A DNA stretch of 64,000 bases from Pirellula staleyi DSM 6068 (GTDB lineage: Bacteria > Planctomycetota > Planctomycetia > Pirellulales > Pirellulaceae): assembly GCF_000025185.1 (NCBI RefSeq), contig NC_013720.1, forward strand, positions 744,001-808,000. The letters are read 5' to 3'. A program made the position numbers and the translations under genes. How positions within the stretch are numbered: the stretch's first letter is position 1; each line of letters opens with the position of its first letter. Below are positions 27,122-36,928 of this stretch, in pieces. A model generated the notes under the pieces. It did no database searches. It was given only the letters and a program-made list of their open reading frames with translations, and was not told the origin of the DNA.

Positions 27122-28969
27122 ATGACAGCCACCACAGCCGACACCAAGACCTCTGCCGCCGAAGAGAAACTCACCCCGGAGCAAAGCCGGCGCGAAACGA
27201 TCGAGTCGATCATCATGGCGATCATTCTCGCCGTGGTGGTGCGTGGCTTCGTCGCCGAGGCGTTTGTGATCCCTACCGGGTCGATGGCCCCGACACTGCA
27301 AGGTCGTCACAAAGATGTGGTCGACCCGATGTCGAGCTATCAGTATCAAGCGACCGCGAGCGAAGAACGAACTTCGACCGGCGCGCCGACTGGCAACTAT
27401 GTAATCAGCAGCACCTGCCCGATTTCGCGCTATCCGCAAAAGCTCGACGTGATCAACGATCCGGCCGACGACTCGTTCAGCGGCGACCGGATCATCGTGT
27501 CGAAGTTCAGTTACGATCTGAAAGATCCCGCGCGGTGGGATGTGATCGTTTTCAAGTGCCCTGGCCAAGCGACGCAGAACTATATCAAGCGACTGGTCGG
27601 ATTGCCCAACGAAGTGATTCGGATCGCAGGGGGCAATGTCTACACCGCGCCACGACTCGATCCCGAGGCCGACTTTGTCATCGCCCGTAAACCACCACAC
27701 AAACTGAGCGCGCTGCTGCAGATTGTCGACGACAGCGACTATGTTCCGCCGCTGCTGGTGGAAAAAGGTTTTCCGAGCAAGTGGATCAGCACGACCGGCA
27801 GCAGCTGGAAACCGGCCGCCGATGGAAAGAGCTTTTCGATCGAGCCGACGGCGCAAACCAACTGGATGCGCTGGCGAAACGTGTTCCCTTCGTTTGAAGA
27901 GTGGTATCAGCTAGAGGTCGATGGTCGACTCCCAGCATCGGCGAAGGAGAAAGAGGGACAACTCGTCACCGATTTCTATGCCTACAACAGCAGCGAGTCG
28001 ATCAGGCAGAAGTATCAGCATGCCACGTGGCGACTCGAGCCCGGCACGTTCGATAACGAGCAGTACGACATTTCGGTTCCTGGTCCTGGTCAACCGATGG
28101 ATGCCTCGAACGCTGGGATGCACTGGGTCGATGACTTGGCACTCGATGTCACCGCCGAAGTCACAGCGGTCGAGCCGGGAAGCGAGCTCACGCTGAAGCT
28201 GGTGCGAGGTGGCGAGCATTTCCACTGCACGTTCGATCTCACCAGTGGCACGGCGAAATTGTCGCGCACTTCGAGTCGCGGCGAACCGATGGCCTTTGAA
28301 GCCCCTGCAGGTAGCGAGGACGCAGCCAAAATCGCTGACCCTGTCGCCCAGACTTCCGTGCGCGGCACCGGCACGCATCAGATTCGGCTCTCGAACTGCG
28401 ATCATCAGGTGCTGCTGTGGGTCAATGGCAGCGTGGTGAAATTCGATAAGCCGACGACCTACGCCTCGGCCGAGTTGATTGCTCCGTACTGGAGTCTCGA
28501 AGAAGCGGGCGATTTGCAGCCTTGCGGAATCGGTGTGAAACAAGCGCAGATGACCGCCAAGTCGCTCCGCGTGCTGCGCGATAAGTACTACATCGCGGTG
28601 AGCCGTCAGCTGGGTGAGGGGACCGAGACGAACGACTATCAGAAGTCGGTGCCACGCAGCGACATTGGCCCGTGGATCTCGGAAGCGACGGCGATTCAGG
28701 AGATTTTCAACACGCCGAGCAGTTGGAGCACGAGCCCGCTGTTTGACGACGACAATCGCCGCTTCGTCGAGTTCACGATGGAGGAGGATCAGTTTTTCCC
28801 GATGGGGGACAACAGCCCACACAGTTTGGATGCCCGACTTTGGGCCGCCCCACCTTACGTGACGCGCGATCTGCTGATCGGCAAAGCGCTCGTGATTTAT
28901 TGGCCCCACACCTGGAATCGTCCCGTTCCGTTTTGGCCCAACTTTCAGCGCATGGGATTCATCCGCTAG
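27122..28969 (+). CDS. lepB: Signal peptidase I with large internal insertion
   Basis: Membrane serine peptidase that removes signal peptides from exported proteins. ATG 27122 is preferred to an upstream in-frame start (27092). One membrane helix at about 29-47 leads to the catalytic PTGSMAPTL with Ser54; the general base is Lys156 in YIKRLVGLP; the last conserved box is MGDNSPHSLDAR (about 561-572), followed by GKALVIYWP. The protein is 615 residues against roughly 200-320 for most relatives. The extra length is two insertions: about 70 residues between Ser and Lys, and about 380 residues between the Lys box and the GDN box. The second contains a probable beta-sandwich (HQIRLSNCDHQVLLWVNGSVV). 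Confidence 0.9.
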   Translation: MTATTADTKTSAAEEKLTPEQSRRETIESIIMAIILAVVVRGFVAEAFVIPTGSMAPTLQGRHKDVVDPMSSYQYQATASEERTSTGAPTGNYVISSTCPISRYPQKLDVINDPADDSFSGDRIIVSKFSYDLKDPARWDVIVFKCPGQATQNYIKRLVGLPNEVIRIAGGNVYTAPRLDPEADFVIARKPPHKLSALLQIVDDSDYVPPLLVEKGFPSKWISTTGSSWKPAADGKSFSIEPTAQTNWMRWRNVFPSFEEWYQLEVDGRLPASAKEKEGQLVTDFYAYNSSESIRQKYQHATWRLEPGTFDNEQYDISVPGPGQPMDASNAGMHWVDDLALDVTAEVTAVEPGSELTLKLVRGGEHFHCTFDLTSGTAKLSRTSSRGEPMAFEAPAGSEDAAKIADPVAQTSVRGTGTHQIRLSNCDHQVLLWVNGSVVKFDKPTTYASAELIAPYWSLEEAGDLQPCGIGVKQAQMTAKSLRVLRDKYYIAVSRQLGEGTETNDYQKSVPRSDIGPWISEATAIQEIFNTPSSWSTSPLFDDDNRRFVEFTMEEDQFFPMGDNSPHSLDARLWAAPPYVTRDLLIGKALVIYWPHTWNRPVPFWPNFQRMGFIR

Positions 28970-29044
28970 TGTGGGGCTCGAGAGCTGTCGATCTCGTCTG
29001 ACAACGAAGCGTCTGGCAGGGAATTGTTTGACAAGGAAGTTGCC

Positions 29045-29953
29045 ATGAGCATTTTGGTCGCCGAAGGATTGGTGAAATCGTACGGCAAGCGGCGCGTGGT
29101 CGATGGGGTGAGCTTCGATGTCGACGAGGCCGAGATTGTCGGTCTGCTCGGCGCCAACGGGGCCGGTAAAACGACCAGCTTCCGCATGACCTGCGGCATG
29201 ATCGACCCCGATCAAGGTCGCGTGACGCTCGGCGGCAAAGATGTCACCGCCTGGCCGATGTTCAAGCGGGCTCGCGAAGGTGGCATGGGCTATCTGGCGC
29301 AAGAGTCGAGCGTGTTTCGCAACCTGACGGTCGAGCAGAACATGCTCGGCGTGATGGAGCTCTTGGGGTTCGACTATAAGACCCGCAAGCGGCGCTGCGA
29401 CGATCTGCTCGAACAGTTTCGGATCACGCACATTCGCAAATCGCGCGCAGGATCGCTCTCGGGTGGTGAACGGCGACGTCTCGAAATCGCCCGCTGTTTG
29501 GTGAGTAATCCACTGATCATTTTGCTCGACGAACCGTTCACCGGGATCGATCCGGTGACGATTCAAGGGATTCAAGTGATCATTCGCGAACTGAAATCGC
29601 GCGGCATTTCGATCCTGATCACCGACCACCAGGTGCGCGAGACGTTGCAGATCACCGACCGGAGCTACGTGGTCGACAAAGGGACGATTTTGTGCCACGG
29701 CACTCCCGAAGAAGTGATCACCAATCCCGAAGCACGCAAACGCTACTTTGGTGAAGGGATGGATATCGGCAGCACCACAGCCGCGATTCGCTCGCCTCAC
29801 TTCGCCGCCAAAGAACAGCCCCCTGCCCCGACACATGCCATGCAGATGCAGCAGGAACTGGCCGCCAAGATGGCCGCCGCGAGCACAGCTCGCACGTCGC
29901 GCGCGGGGGTCGATATCCACGAAGACGAAACACTCCGGGCCGACGACGAGTAA
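29045..29953 (+). CDS. lptB: LptB-type ABC transporter ATPase (lipopolysaccharide export)
   Basis: Cytoplasmic ATPase of 302 residues; the LptB family drives extraction of lipopolysaccharide by LptFG. ATG 29045 has an AAGGA ribosome site 7 bases upstream. Motifs: Walker A GANGAGKTT, Q-loop YLAQESSVF, signature LSGGERRRLEIARCL, Walker B IILLDEPFTGIDP and switch His in ITDHQVRET, all close to LptB rather than to other ABC ATPases. The last 60 residues after FGEGMDIG are an Ala/Gln-rich extension not needed for the fold. It follows lepB by 75 bases; lptF/lptG are not in the window. Confidence 0.9.
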   Translation: MSILVAEGLVKSYGKRRVVDGVSFDVDEAEIVGLLGANGAGKTTSFRMTCGMIDPDQGRVTLGGKDVTAWPMFKRAREGGMGYLAQESSVFRNLTVEQNMLGVMELLGFDYKTRKRRCDDLLEQFRITHIRKSRAGSLSGGERRRLEIARCLVSNPLIILLDEPFTGIDPVTIQGIQVIIRELKSRGISILITDHQVRETLQITDRSYVVDKGTILCHGTPEEVITNPEARKRYFGEGMDIGSTTAAIRSPHFAAKEQPPAPTHAMQMQQELAAKMAAASTARTSRAGVDIHEDETLRADDE

Positions 29954-29958
29954 CTCCC

Positions 29959-30693
29959 ATGCCACCGCCAGATGCCCCCGAGTTTCTGAAGCTCCAGCTC
30001 CCGAGCATCGAGGCCGCAGGCGAGCGGTGGCGCTTTCTCGAGCAACTCCCGGCGCTTGATCCAGATAAACCGCGCGGGCTGATCCCCCGCACCGACGACG
30101 CTGGTAAGCCCCCCGCCGGTCGTCCCGCACGAACCGCCGCCGAGGTGACGATCCAGGAGTTCGACGGGGGACGTGACCTCGTGTTTGCGAAGGTCAGCCG
30201 CAGCCCGCAGTGGCCGGTCGATGCCGACCAAAAACCATTGCCGGGGGTGATCGAACTCGCCTATCCCACCGCTGTGGCTGGCACCGATCTGGTCTACGAC
30301 CTCGCGACCGAAGCGATGCAAGGGAAAGCCCGCCCCTTCTTTAGCGATCTGACCGAAGCCCGCGATCGGCTGTGGGCGATCACCCCGGTGCAGGTTGAGC
30401 AGCTGTCGGCCAAGGCGCTCTATGCCAGCAGCCCCGGCGAGGGGCTCATCATCCTGAAGGCCACCGTCGGCGACGCCTCGGGGGAGGCGATCCCGGGCCG
30501 ATTTCCCCTCACCTGGTCCCTTCTCGATCCCGCCAGCAAGCTGCAGGCTCGCCATTACACGCTCACCGCCGCAACAGGCCGCCTCCACCTACAAATCTTT
30601 GTAGACAAACCACTTACGACCGGCAAATGGCAGCTGAAGCTCCGCTCGCAAGTGGCCGGCCTCGAGCAAACGATCGACCTGGTGATCGCTTAG
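29959..30693 (+). CDS. Hypothetical protein downstream of lptB
   Basis: A 244-residue protein that I do not recognise. It begins 5 bases after the lptB stop, so it is almost surely translated from the same message. The N-terminal part is Pro-rich (MPPPDAPEFLKLQLPS) with no signal peptide or membrane helix. From about residue 130 a pattern of alternating strands (VEQLSAKALYASSPGEGLIILKA to LQIFVDKPLTTGKWQLKLRSQ) suggests an immunoglobulin-like beta sandwich at the end. The tight link to lptB hints at a role near the envelope, which is inference only. Confidence 0.75.
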   Translation: MPPPDAPEFLKLQLPSIEAAGERWRFLEQLPALDPDKPRGLIPRTDDAGKPPAGRPARTAAEVTIQEFDGGRDLVFAKVSRSPQWPVDADQKPLPGVIELAYPTAVAGTDLVYDLATEAMQGKARPFFSDLTEARDRLWAITPVQVEQLSAKALYASSPGEGLIILKATVGDASGEAIPGRFPLTWSLLDPASKLQARHYTLTAATGRLHLQIFVDKPLTTGKWQLKLRSQVAGLEQTIDLVIA

Positions 30694-30932
30694 CCTCGAC
30701 TCGCTTTTCGAAGGCCGAGGGGTCGCAATTCGGGGCGTCTAGCGAAACTAGGCGAATCTATGCCCCACAAAGTGGCCGATAACGAGAAAAAGCTTGAACC
30801 GATCAAGATAACTTGATACGATTCGGCTGCCCTCCGTCCTCGAGCGCCTGCTCGATGGCACCCGCCCCCATGCCGCGGAACTGGCCCCTCGACCTGCCAG
30901 CCCGCTCACCGCCAGCCAATTGGAGTCGTGTC

Positions 30933-32291
30933 ATGCTCACCATCCTGGGAAAGAGTGACCGAGCTGCTGCCTGCGACCGAGTCACCCGGCGCGATTTCCT
31001 GCAGATCGGCGGCATGGCCCTCGGTGGCCTTACGCTGCCGCAGCTGCTGTCGGCTGAAGCCCAAGCGGGGGTCGGACGTTCGCACAAAGCGATCATCAAC
31101 GTCTTCCTCCCTGGTGGTCCGCCGCATCAAGACATGTGGGACATCAAGGCCGACGCTCCCTCGGAAATTCGAGGCGAGTTCAACGCCATTAAAACCAATG
31201 TTCCCGGGATCGAAATCGGCGAGATGTTTCCGCTGATCGCCGCCCAAGCCGACAAGGCGATCTTCATTCGCACCATGGTGGGTGCCACCGGTGGTCACGA
31301 CGCCTATCAGTGCATGACCGCCCGTCCGCTGATGCCCGCCCCTGCTGGTGGCTGGCCTTCGGCCGGCGCTTGGATCAGCAAGCTCAAGGGGCCTGTGAAT
31401 CAAAGCGTGCCGCCCCACCTCAGCCTCTGCTATAAGACCGACCACGGCCCTTGGGGCTACGACGGCGACGGCGGCTTTTTGGGGATCGCCCACGCGCCAT
31501 TCAAGCTGGTTGGTGGTAAGAGCGAGACGAGCAAAACCGACAACATGGTGCTGCAAGGGATCACGCTCGATCGCCTGCAAGATCGCAACAGCCTGCTCGG
31601 AGCGCTCGATCACTTCAAGCGCGACATCGATAACTCGGGACGGATGAAGGGGCTCGACACCTTCACCGAACAAGCGCTCGGCATTCTCACTTCGAGCACG
31701 CTGGCCGATGCGCTCGACATCAGCAAGGAAGATCCCAAGGTCCTCGAGCGCTACGGTCGTGGCGAAACCAAGTTCCGCGACGACGGTGCCCCGAAGATGA
31801 CCGAGAATCTGCTGATCGCGCGACGCCTGGTCGAAGCGGGTGCCCGAGTCGTTTCGCTCAACTTCAGCCGCTGGGATCACCACGGCGACAACTTCAACGC
31901 GATTCGCCAAGATGGTCCGCTGCTCGATCGGGCCGTCGCAGCCCTGATCCAAGACCTGCACGAGCGCGGGCTCGATCAGGATGTTTCGGTGGTGGTGTGG
32001 GGCGAGTTTGGCCGAACCCCCAAGATCAACAGCAACGCCGGACGCGATCACTGGCCGCAGGTCAGCTGCGCGCTGCTGGCTGGTGGCGGCATGCGTACCG
32101 GTCAGGTGATTGGCGAGACCAATCGCCTCGGCGAATATGCCAAGGATCGCCCGGTTTCGTTCCAAGAGGTGTGGGCTACGCTCTACACCAACATGGGCCT
32201 GAACCTTCGCTCGATTCGCGAGTTCGACCTCCGAGGTCGCCCTCAGTACCTCGTCGACGACGGCGTCCAGCCACTCAAAGAAGTCGTTTAA
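30933..32291 (+). CDS. DUF1501 protein with twin-arginine signal
   Basis: A 452-residue exported protein of the planctomycete-expanded DUF1501 family (alkaline-phosphatase/sulfatase-like fold; activity not established). ATG 30933 is followed by a twin-arginine signal, [19 protein letters not shown]. Family boxes: [79 protein letters not shown] and [17 protein letters not shown]. Many DUF1501 genes pair with a DUF1549/DUF1553 gene; this one stands alone, 240 bases after the lptB-linked gene. Confidence 0.92.
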   Translation: MLTILGKSDRAAACDRVTRRDFLQIGGMALGGLTLPQLLSAEAQAGVGRSHKAIINVFLPGGPPHQDMWDIKADAPSEIRGEFNAIKTNVPGIEIGEMFPLIAAQADKAIFIRTMVGATGGHDAYQCMTARPLMPAPAGGWPSAGAWISKLKGPVNQSVPPHLSLCYKTDHGPWGYDGDGGFLGIAHAPFKLVGGKSETSKTDNMVLQGITLDRLQDRNSLLGALDHFKRDIDNSGRMKGLDTFTEQALGILTSSTLADALDISKEDPKVLERYGRGETKFRDDGAPKMTENLLIARRLVEAGARVVSLNFSRWDHHGDNFNAIRQDGPLLDRAVAALIQDLHERGLDQDVSVVVWGEFGRTPKINSNAGRDHWPQVSCALLAGGGMRTGQVIGETNRLGEYAKDRPVSFQEVWATLYTNMGLNLRSIREFDLRGRPQYLVDDGVQPLKEVV

Positions 32292-32798
32292 GCGACTCCA
32301 TTTCCCACAGACGCGCCCCATCAGCGTAGCCGCGAGAACAGAGTACCCCCGGTAGCTCGTCTACCGGGGCCGACGAAGTCGGCAAGAGACACGCTCCCAA
32401 GCGGCTGCGAATGCCAATCGCTATCTTCGTGCAGTCTTTGGGTGCCACTGGCCAGTGAGAAGTGCCAAACAGGCCTCAATCTTTCAGGCATCTTTGCCAA
32501 GCAGCCCCCATTAAACTTCTGCACTGGCAACATGCCAGCGCCACCCAATCAACCTGAAATTGATCGATTGACGAAGTAGTAGGGCCGGCTGCACCGGCCA
32601 CTGAACCCAGCACGGCAATAGGCAAATCACTCACAGCTCTTGGCCGGTGGAACCGGCCCTACTGAGCAACAACGAGTAGCACTGCTAGCGGCGGGGATGA
32701 ACTTGCCGCCAAGATAGAGTTGTGCTAATTCCCGCTGTGTGATCGCGGCGCTGCTAGGCGTGCGACGCGCGGGGCAGTTACGCAAACGATCGCCGGCT
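32292..32798. repeat. Intergenic repeat cluster
   Basis: A 507-base spacer with no gene. It holds a CCCCCGGTAGCTCGTCTACCGGGG hairpin followed by CCGACGAAGTCGGC near 32345-32390, a GGTGCCACTGGCCAGTG unit near 32440, a CACTGGCAACATGCCAG unit near 32525, and two copies of the GGCCGG-N5-CCGGCC palindrome (32583-32599 and 32642-32659) in opposite flanking orientation. The same units recur at 26, 34, 35, 38, 42, 45, 50, 52, 56, 57 and 60 kb. Confidence 0.8.
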
Positions 32799-34139
32799 AT
32801 GAACATCATTTTCGTGTGGCTCTGGTCCTTTGGGCAGTTGCCGCTTCCATGCTTCCAGCAGCCGCGCTGGTGCTACCGACCTCGCGCGCTTGCAGTGCTG
32901 CTCACGGCGCTGCTCGGCCTCAGCAGCTTGCGCTCGGCGAGCGCTCAAGTCTCCACCGATCCGCTGTGGCCCGGTCGTCAAGCGCCGACGTACAGCAGTT
33001 CGCCGCAGCCTACGCTGGAGCGTTTGCCTCCTGTGGAAGAGGAGCCTCTCGGGGCGGGCGAAGCGCCGCGCCATGATCCGGCCAATGCTCCTGCCGATAG
33101 CTGGGGAGAGCCTTCGCTAATCGAGCCCGATGCGAGCGAGGCGTGGCTCACCACCGAGCCCCCCGAGACGATTTATCTCGAGGATGAAGCGGTTCCTGCG
33201 CGCAGCCGACCGATGGGTGCCGGAGGTGGAATGGGTGGCATGGGGGGCGGGAGCCGCAGTCCCCTAAGCGCGTCGGCTTTTTGGATTCCGACGAGCAACC
33301 TGCGCGACGCGCCAGGCGATTTTTCGGTGCATGGCGAGAACCTGCAAGTGATGGTCCCCGTGGCGATTGGCGCAGGACGTTTCACCTCCCTTTCAGCGCG
33401 CGTTGGCGCCAGCAGCTATAACACCACGGCCGAGCTTCCGGGATCGCCCGGCACGCTTTTTCCCGAGCAATTGTGGGATATCAACGTCGGTCTGATGCAT
33501 GTGCGCGAGCTCGAGAATGGCTGGTCGCTCGGCGGCATGCTGAACCTCGGTTCGGCGAGTGACAAGCCGTTTCATAGCATCGACGAGATGAACCTTAGCA
33601 TGCTCGCGTTCCTGAAAGTGCCAGCCGGTGAGCGCGACGCATGGAACTTCGCGCTGATGTATGCCCCGCTCGGTCAGCTCGCCTTTCCGATCCCCGGCAT
33701 CAGCTACAGCTGGAACCCAAGCGACCAGTTTTCGATGAACATCGGGCTCCCGTTTTCGCTCCGCTATCAGCCGAGCGAAGTGTGGAGCTACGAGCTGAGC
33801 TACTTGCCGGTCACGAATGTCACCGCCACGGTGCGGGCGCAAATCGGGCCGCGGTGGAGCCTCTACGGCACGTTTCAAACGCATAGCCAGGGGTATCAGA
33901 TTGCCAACCGCGCGGACGATGAAGATCGGCTGTACGAATTCGATCAGCGGCTGCTCGTCGGGAGCCGGATGAACCTCGGCGAGAGCTGGGCGCTCGATTT
34001 CTCCGGAGGCTATTTGATGAACCGAAGCTATTACTACGGCGATTCGTTTTTCGACGACGATGTGGGGTTTGACGTCGAGAATGGTGCCCTCGTGCAGCTG
34101 CGGCTCGAATGGATCCCCCGTTTTGCGCAGCGCTCGTAG
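32799..34139 (+). CDS. Outer membrane beta-barrel protein (DUF6268-like)
   Basis: A 446-residue predicted outer membrane protein. The start at 32799 (MNIIFVWLW) gives a signal-like N-terminus ending near LRSASAQ. Residues about 45-150 are Pro/Glu-rich with a Gly/Met-rich run (GAGGGMGGMGGGS). From about 165 on, alternating polar and aromatic residues form short strands of barrel type: GYLMNRSYYYG and QLRLEWIPRF close the C-terminus with a terminal aromatic-rich strand. The layout resembles planctomycete DUF6268 proteins. Its cargo or role is unknown. Confidence 0.75.
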   Translation: MNIIFVWLWSFGQLPLPCFQQPRWCYRPRALAVLLTALLGLSSLRSASAQVSTDPLWPGRQAPTYSSSPQPTLERLPPVEEEPLGAGEAPRHDPANAPADSWGEPSLIEPDASEAWLTTEPPETIYLEDEAVPARSRPMGAGGGMGGMGGGSRSPLSASAFWIPTSNLRDAPGDFSVHGENLQVMVPVAIGAGRFTSLSARVGASSYNTTAELPGSPGTLFPEQLWDINVGLMHVRELENGWSLGGMLNLGSASDKPFHSIDEMNLSMLAFLKVPAGERDAWNFALMYAPLGQLAFPIPGISYSWNPSDQFSMNIGLPFSLRYQPSEVWSYELSYLPVTNVTATVRAQIGPRWSLYGTFQTHSQGYQIANRADDEDRLYEFDQRLLVGSRMNLGESWALDFSGGYLMNRSYYYGDSFFDDDVGFDVENGALVQLRLEWIPRFAQRS

Positions 34140-34144
34140 CTCGG

Positions 34145-34300
34145 TAGGTCACCTCGATGGGTGCCACTGCTGGCTTGGCCAGCAGTTCGAACTGGGGCAG
34201 CCCCGGTAGCCAAGCTACAAGACTACGAGGCTTGGCCGGTAGAACCGGCCCTACGATGTGGGCCAGTGGCAGCCCAGCGCAGCCCTCTTTTTCCGTATTT
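34145..34300. repeat. Intergenic repeats after the barrel gene
   Basis: Holds GGTGCCACTGCTGGC-TTGGCCAGCAG, a CCCCGGTAGCCAAGCTAC fragment and a GGCCGGTAGAACCGGCC palindrome (34234-34250), then a GGGCCAGTGGCAGCCC piece. These are members of the repeat families dispersed over the window. The remaining bases up to the next start at 34420 hold no gene. Confidence 0.75.
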
Positions 34301-34419
34301 TTTGCTCGACGCTTGGCGGGTCATGTGATGTAATCGGGAAGCCTGGCGGCGCCTGAGCCTGCAGCTGCTTGGCCCGCGCTGCTGCCCCCCTTCCACCATC
34401 CTCTCCGGGAGTCTGATCG

Positions 34420-35862
34420 ATGTCACGCCTATCGCGCCGCACGGTGCTCAAAGTTGCTGCTGCCAGCAGCGTGTTTCCGCTCTTTACGATCTCGGGGACC
34501 AAAGCGTCGGCCCGAGTGATCGGTGCCAACGATACGATTCGTGTCGCCATCGCTGGTATCAATGGCCGTGGAACCGCGCACATCGATGGCTTTGCCGGCG
34601 CGAAGAATGTCGAAGTCGCTTACCTGGTCGATCCCGACACGCGGATCTATGCCAACCGCACCAAGCTGGTGGAAGCCAAAGGTGGCAACACGCCCAAATG
34701 CATTCAAGACGTTCGCCAAGCGCTCGACGACAAAACGATCGACGCCATTTCGATCGCCACTCCCAATCACTGGCACTCGCTGATGACGATTTGGGGCTGT
34801 CAGGCCGGCAAGGATGTGTACGTCGAAAAGCCGATCAGTCACAACGTGTTTGAAGGTCGTCAGTGCGTGAAAGCAGCCGAGAAATATGGCCGCATCGTGC
34901 AGCACGGCACGCAGAATCGCAGCAGCCAAGGGAAGGCCAACGAAATCGCCGCTGTCCATTCGGGCAAGTATGGCGAACTGCTCGTTTCCAAGGGTTATTG
35001 CTGCAAACCGCGCTGGAGCATCGGAACGAAAGGGCCGGGAACTCCGCCTGAAAATTTCGACTACAACCTGTGGCTTGGCCCTGCTGCCGAGATGCCGTAT
35101 CACGGCAATTTGGTGCACTACAACTGGCACTGGTTCTGGGCGACTGGCAACGGCGATATCGGCAACCAAGGGGTGCACGAAATGGATATCGCGCGCTGGG
35201 CCATTAAAGATGCGACGCTCCCCACCAGCGTGATGAGCATGGGAATTCGCGCGCTCCCCGATGGGGAAAAAGATCAAGGCGAAACACCCAACATGCAGCT
35301 CTCGGTGATGGAGTTCGGCAAGGTGCTGCTGGTGTTTGAAGTGCGTGGTTTGGTCGGCAAGAACAAAGACTATCCGCAGCAAGTTGCCAACGAATATTAC
35401 ACCACCGAAGGTGTGATCAAGGGTGGCAAGTTCTATCCCAAGGATGGTAGCGAGCCGCAAGAGCTCAAAAGTGACTACTCGATTAAAGTTGCCCCGGGTG
35501 GTCCTTTCGGCAGCTTCCTCAATGCGATGCGGACCCGCAATCCGGCCGAAGTGAACTGCAACGCCGAAGTGGCGCACTACTCGTCGGCGCTCTGCCATTT
35601 GTCGAACGTGTCGCAGCGTCTCGGGACTCTCGAGTCGATCGACAAGGCCCGCGCTGCCGTGGCGAACATCGACTCGGCCAAGGAAGCACTCGCCAAGCTC
35701 GAAGCCAACGGTGCTGCTGTCGGCGCGAAGCTCGAGCAGCTGAGCGTCGGCCCCAAGCTGACGTTCGACCCGGCGAGCGAAAAGTTCGTCGATGCTCCCG
35801 AAGCCGACAAGCTCCTCACGCGCAACTACCGCGAAGGGTTCGTCGTCCCCACCGAGGTTTAA
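34420..35862 (+). CDS. Exported Gfo/Idh/MocA family oxidoreductase
   Basis: A 480-residue NAD(P)-dependent oxidoreductase, probably acting on a sugar or inositol derivative. The twin-arginine signal (SRLSRRTVLKVAAASS) predicts folded export with bound cofactor, as is common for planctomycete members. The Rossmann motif is RVAIAGINGRGTAHIDGF; then IDAISIATPNHWH, the EKPISHN box with the catalytic Lys, and NGDIGNQGVHEMDIARW in the C-terminal domain. Length is typical of the planctomycete subgroup. It stands alone between repeat clusters. Confidence 0.92.
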   Translation: MSRLSRRTVLKVAAASSVFPLFTISGTKASARVIGANDTIRVAIAGINGRGTAHIDGFAGAKNVEVAYLVDPDTRIYANRTKLVEAKGGNTPKCIQDVRQALDDKTIDAISIATPNHWHSLMTIWGCQAGKDVYVEKPISHNVFEGRQCVKAAEKYGRIVQHGTQNRSSQGKANEIAAVHSGKYGELLVSKGYCCKPRWSIGTKGPGTPPENFDYNLWLGPAAEMPYHGNLVHYNWHWFWATGNGDIGNQGVHEMDIARWAIKDATLPTSVMSMGIRALPDGEKDQGETPNMQLSVMEFGKVLLVFEVRGLVGKNKDYPQQVANEYYTTEGVIKGGKFYPKDGSEPQELKSDYSIKVAPGGPFGSFLNAMRTRNPAEVNCNAEVAHYSSALCHLSNVSQRLGTLESIDKARAAVANIDSAKEALAKLEANGAAVGAKLEQLSVGPKLTFDPASEKFVDAPEADKLLTRNYREGFVVPTEV

Positions 35863-35884
35863 TAGCTGCTTGGGTTTGAATGGG

Positions 35885-35975
35885 CGTAGGGCCGGTTCCA
35901 CCGGCCGCGAATCGATCGCTGCGGTGGAACATCGCTAGATCCTGTGTTGAGCTTTGGCGCAACACAGGCACCCAG
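35885..35975. repeat. Intergenic repeats
   Basis: A GGCCGGTTCCACCGGCC palindrome (35890-35906) and a hairpin CCTGTGTTG (35941-35949) with CAACACAGG (35960-35968) followed by CACCCA. Both units recur elsewhere in the window between genes. Confidence 0.75.
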
Positions 35976-36089
35976 CGCGGCCAAAATCGGCTATGCTTGG
36001 GAGAGGAAAACGTAGCGAATCGCCTCGCGCGGCATTGGTGTCTCGCGCGCAGGGAGTCGCGACCGCGAAAATTCAGCCAGGCGTGCCGT

Positions 36090-36575
36090 ATGTCGTTCGA
36101 AGATCGTTTGAAACAGGCCATCGAGCGTGGCCAGCAGCTCGGCGTCGACCGCCTCAAAGTCGAACAAGCACGCACCTGGAGCGAAGAAGATTGCCGCCGC
36201 CGGCATTCGCAGCTGCGGCTGTCGCTCTCGGAGTACATCGAAACCTGCGTCAAACGCTTGCCCGATTATTTCCCCGGATTTCGCTACGAAACGATGTACG
36301 GCGAACTCGGCTGGGGTGGCGCTTGTGCCCGCGAAGATCTGCGGCTGTCGAGCGGCTCGCGATCGAACGAGTACAGCCGACTCGAGCTCACGATTCGCCC
36401 CTACTCGAATAATCTCCGCGTCGTCGAACTCGCCGGCAAAGGGACGATCCGAAACAAAGAACTTTTCAGCCGCAGCTTCTTCGAACCGGTCCAAGAGGCG
36501 GAAGAACCCAAGTTCAAACAACTGATCGATGCCTGGGTGCTCGAATACGCCGAGCAATACGCAGCTAAGGGCTAG
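36090..36575 (+). CDS. Conserved hypothetical protein
   Basis: A 161-residue soluble protein. The ATG at 36090 (MSFEDRLKQAIERGQ) gives a helical, charged start; the longer frame upstream crosses a repeat element and is not credible. The N-terminal 60 residues form helices rich in Arg, Glu and Gln; the rest has a beta pattern (YETMYGELGWGG, NEYSRLELTIRPYSNNLRVVELAGKGTI). No signal peptide, membrane helix or known domain is visible. Possibly lineage-specific; function unknown. Confidence 0.75.
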   Translation: MSFEDRLKQAIERGQQLGVDRLKVEQARTWSEEDCRRRHSQLRLSLSEYIETCVKRLPDYFPGFRYETMYGELGWGGACAREDLRLSSGSRSNEYSRLELTIRPYSNNLRVVELAGKGTIRNKELFSRSFFEPVQEAEEPKFKQLIDAWVLEYAEQYAAKG

Positions 36576-36928
36576 TTCCTCTTCCCTTGGCACCTCGGTT
36601 TTTCCTCTTAGGGGACGAGCGTTTTCCGATAGCTCGTTCTGGTGGTGCGTGGGAAACTTGTCGGCTTCTGCCGAGCGTGCTATCTGCCAGCCCATGCTGC
36701 TGGCATCTCGAGGCGCGGATTTCATCAAAAGTGCTTGCTCAGCAACGCTTTATTCGCATAACTAAATTTTGATGAATCCGAAATTCGCGCGTAACGCCCG
36801 CGCGCTCTTCGGCCATAGAGGGTTGTCGGTCGAGGTGGTCGTGCTCCGCACACGACGCTGCGACCCACAGCCCCTTGCTCGCCAGCCGTCACTCCCCTCG
36901 CATCCAGCCTCGAACAGGAAGCCGACCC
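36576..36928. other. 353-base spacer without a gene
   Basis: Lies between the hypothetical gene and the next DUF1501 gene. A small inverted repeat, GACGAGCG and CGATAGCTCG-like, is visible near 36615-36645. No member of the dispersed repeat families and no supported open frame was found. It probably contains the DUF1501 promoter. Confidence 0.4.

Noticed and set aside
26330-27690. Open frames of 224 and 358 residues before lepB
   Set aside because: They run through repeat units or overlap lepB in another frame; no ribosome sites, no domains.
27911-30130. A 739-residue open frame on the minus strand over lepB and lptB
   Set aside because: Antisense to two genes with full catalytic motifs; product Arg/His-rich with no domain.
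30906-32321. A 471-residue minus-strand frame over the DUF1501 gene
   Set aside because: Antisense shadow of a high-GC gene; no domain or start signal. The same applies to 34429-35901 and 36725-38170.
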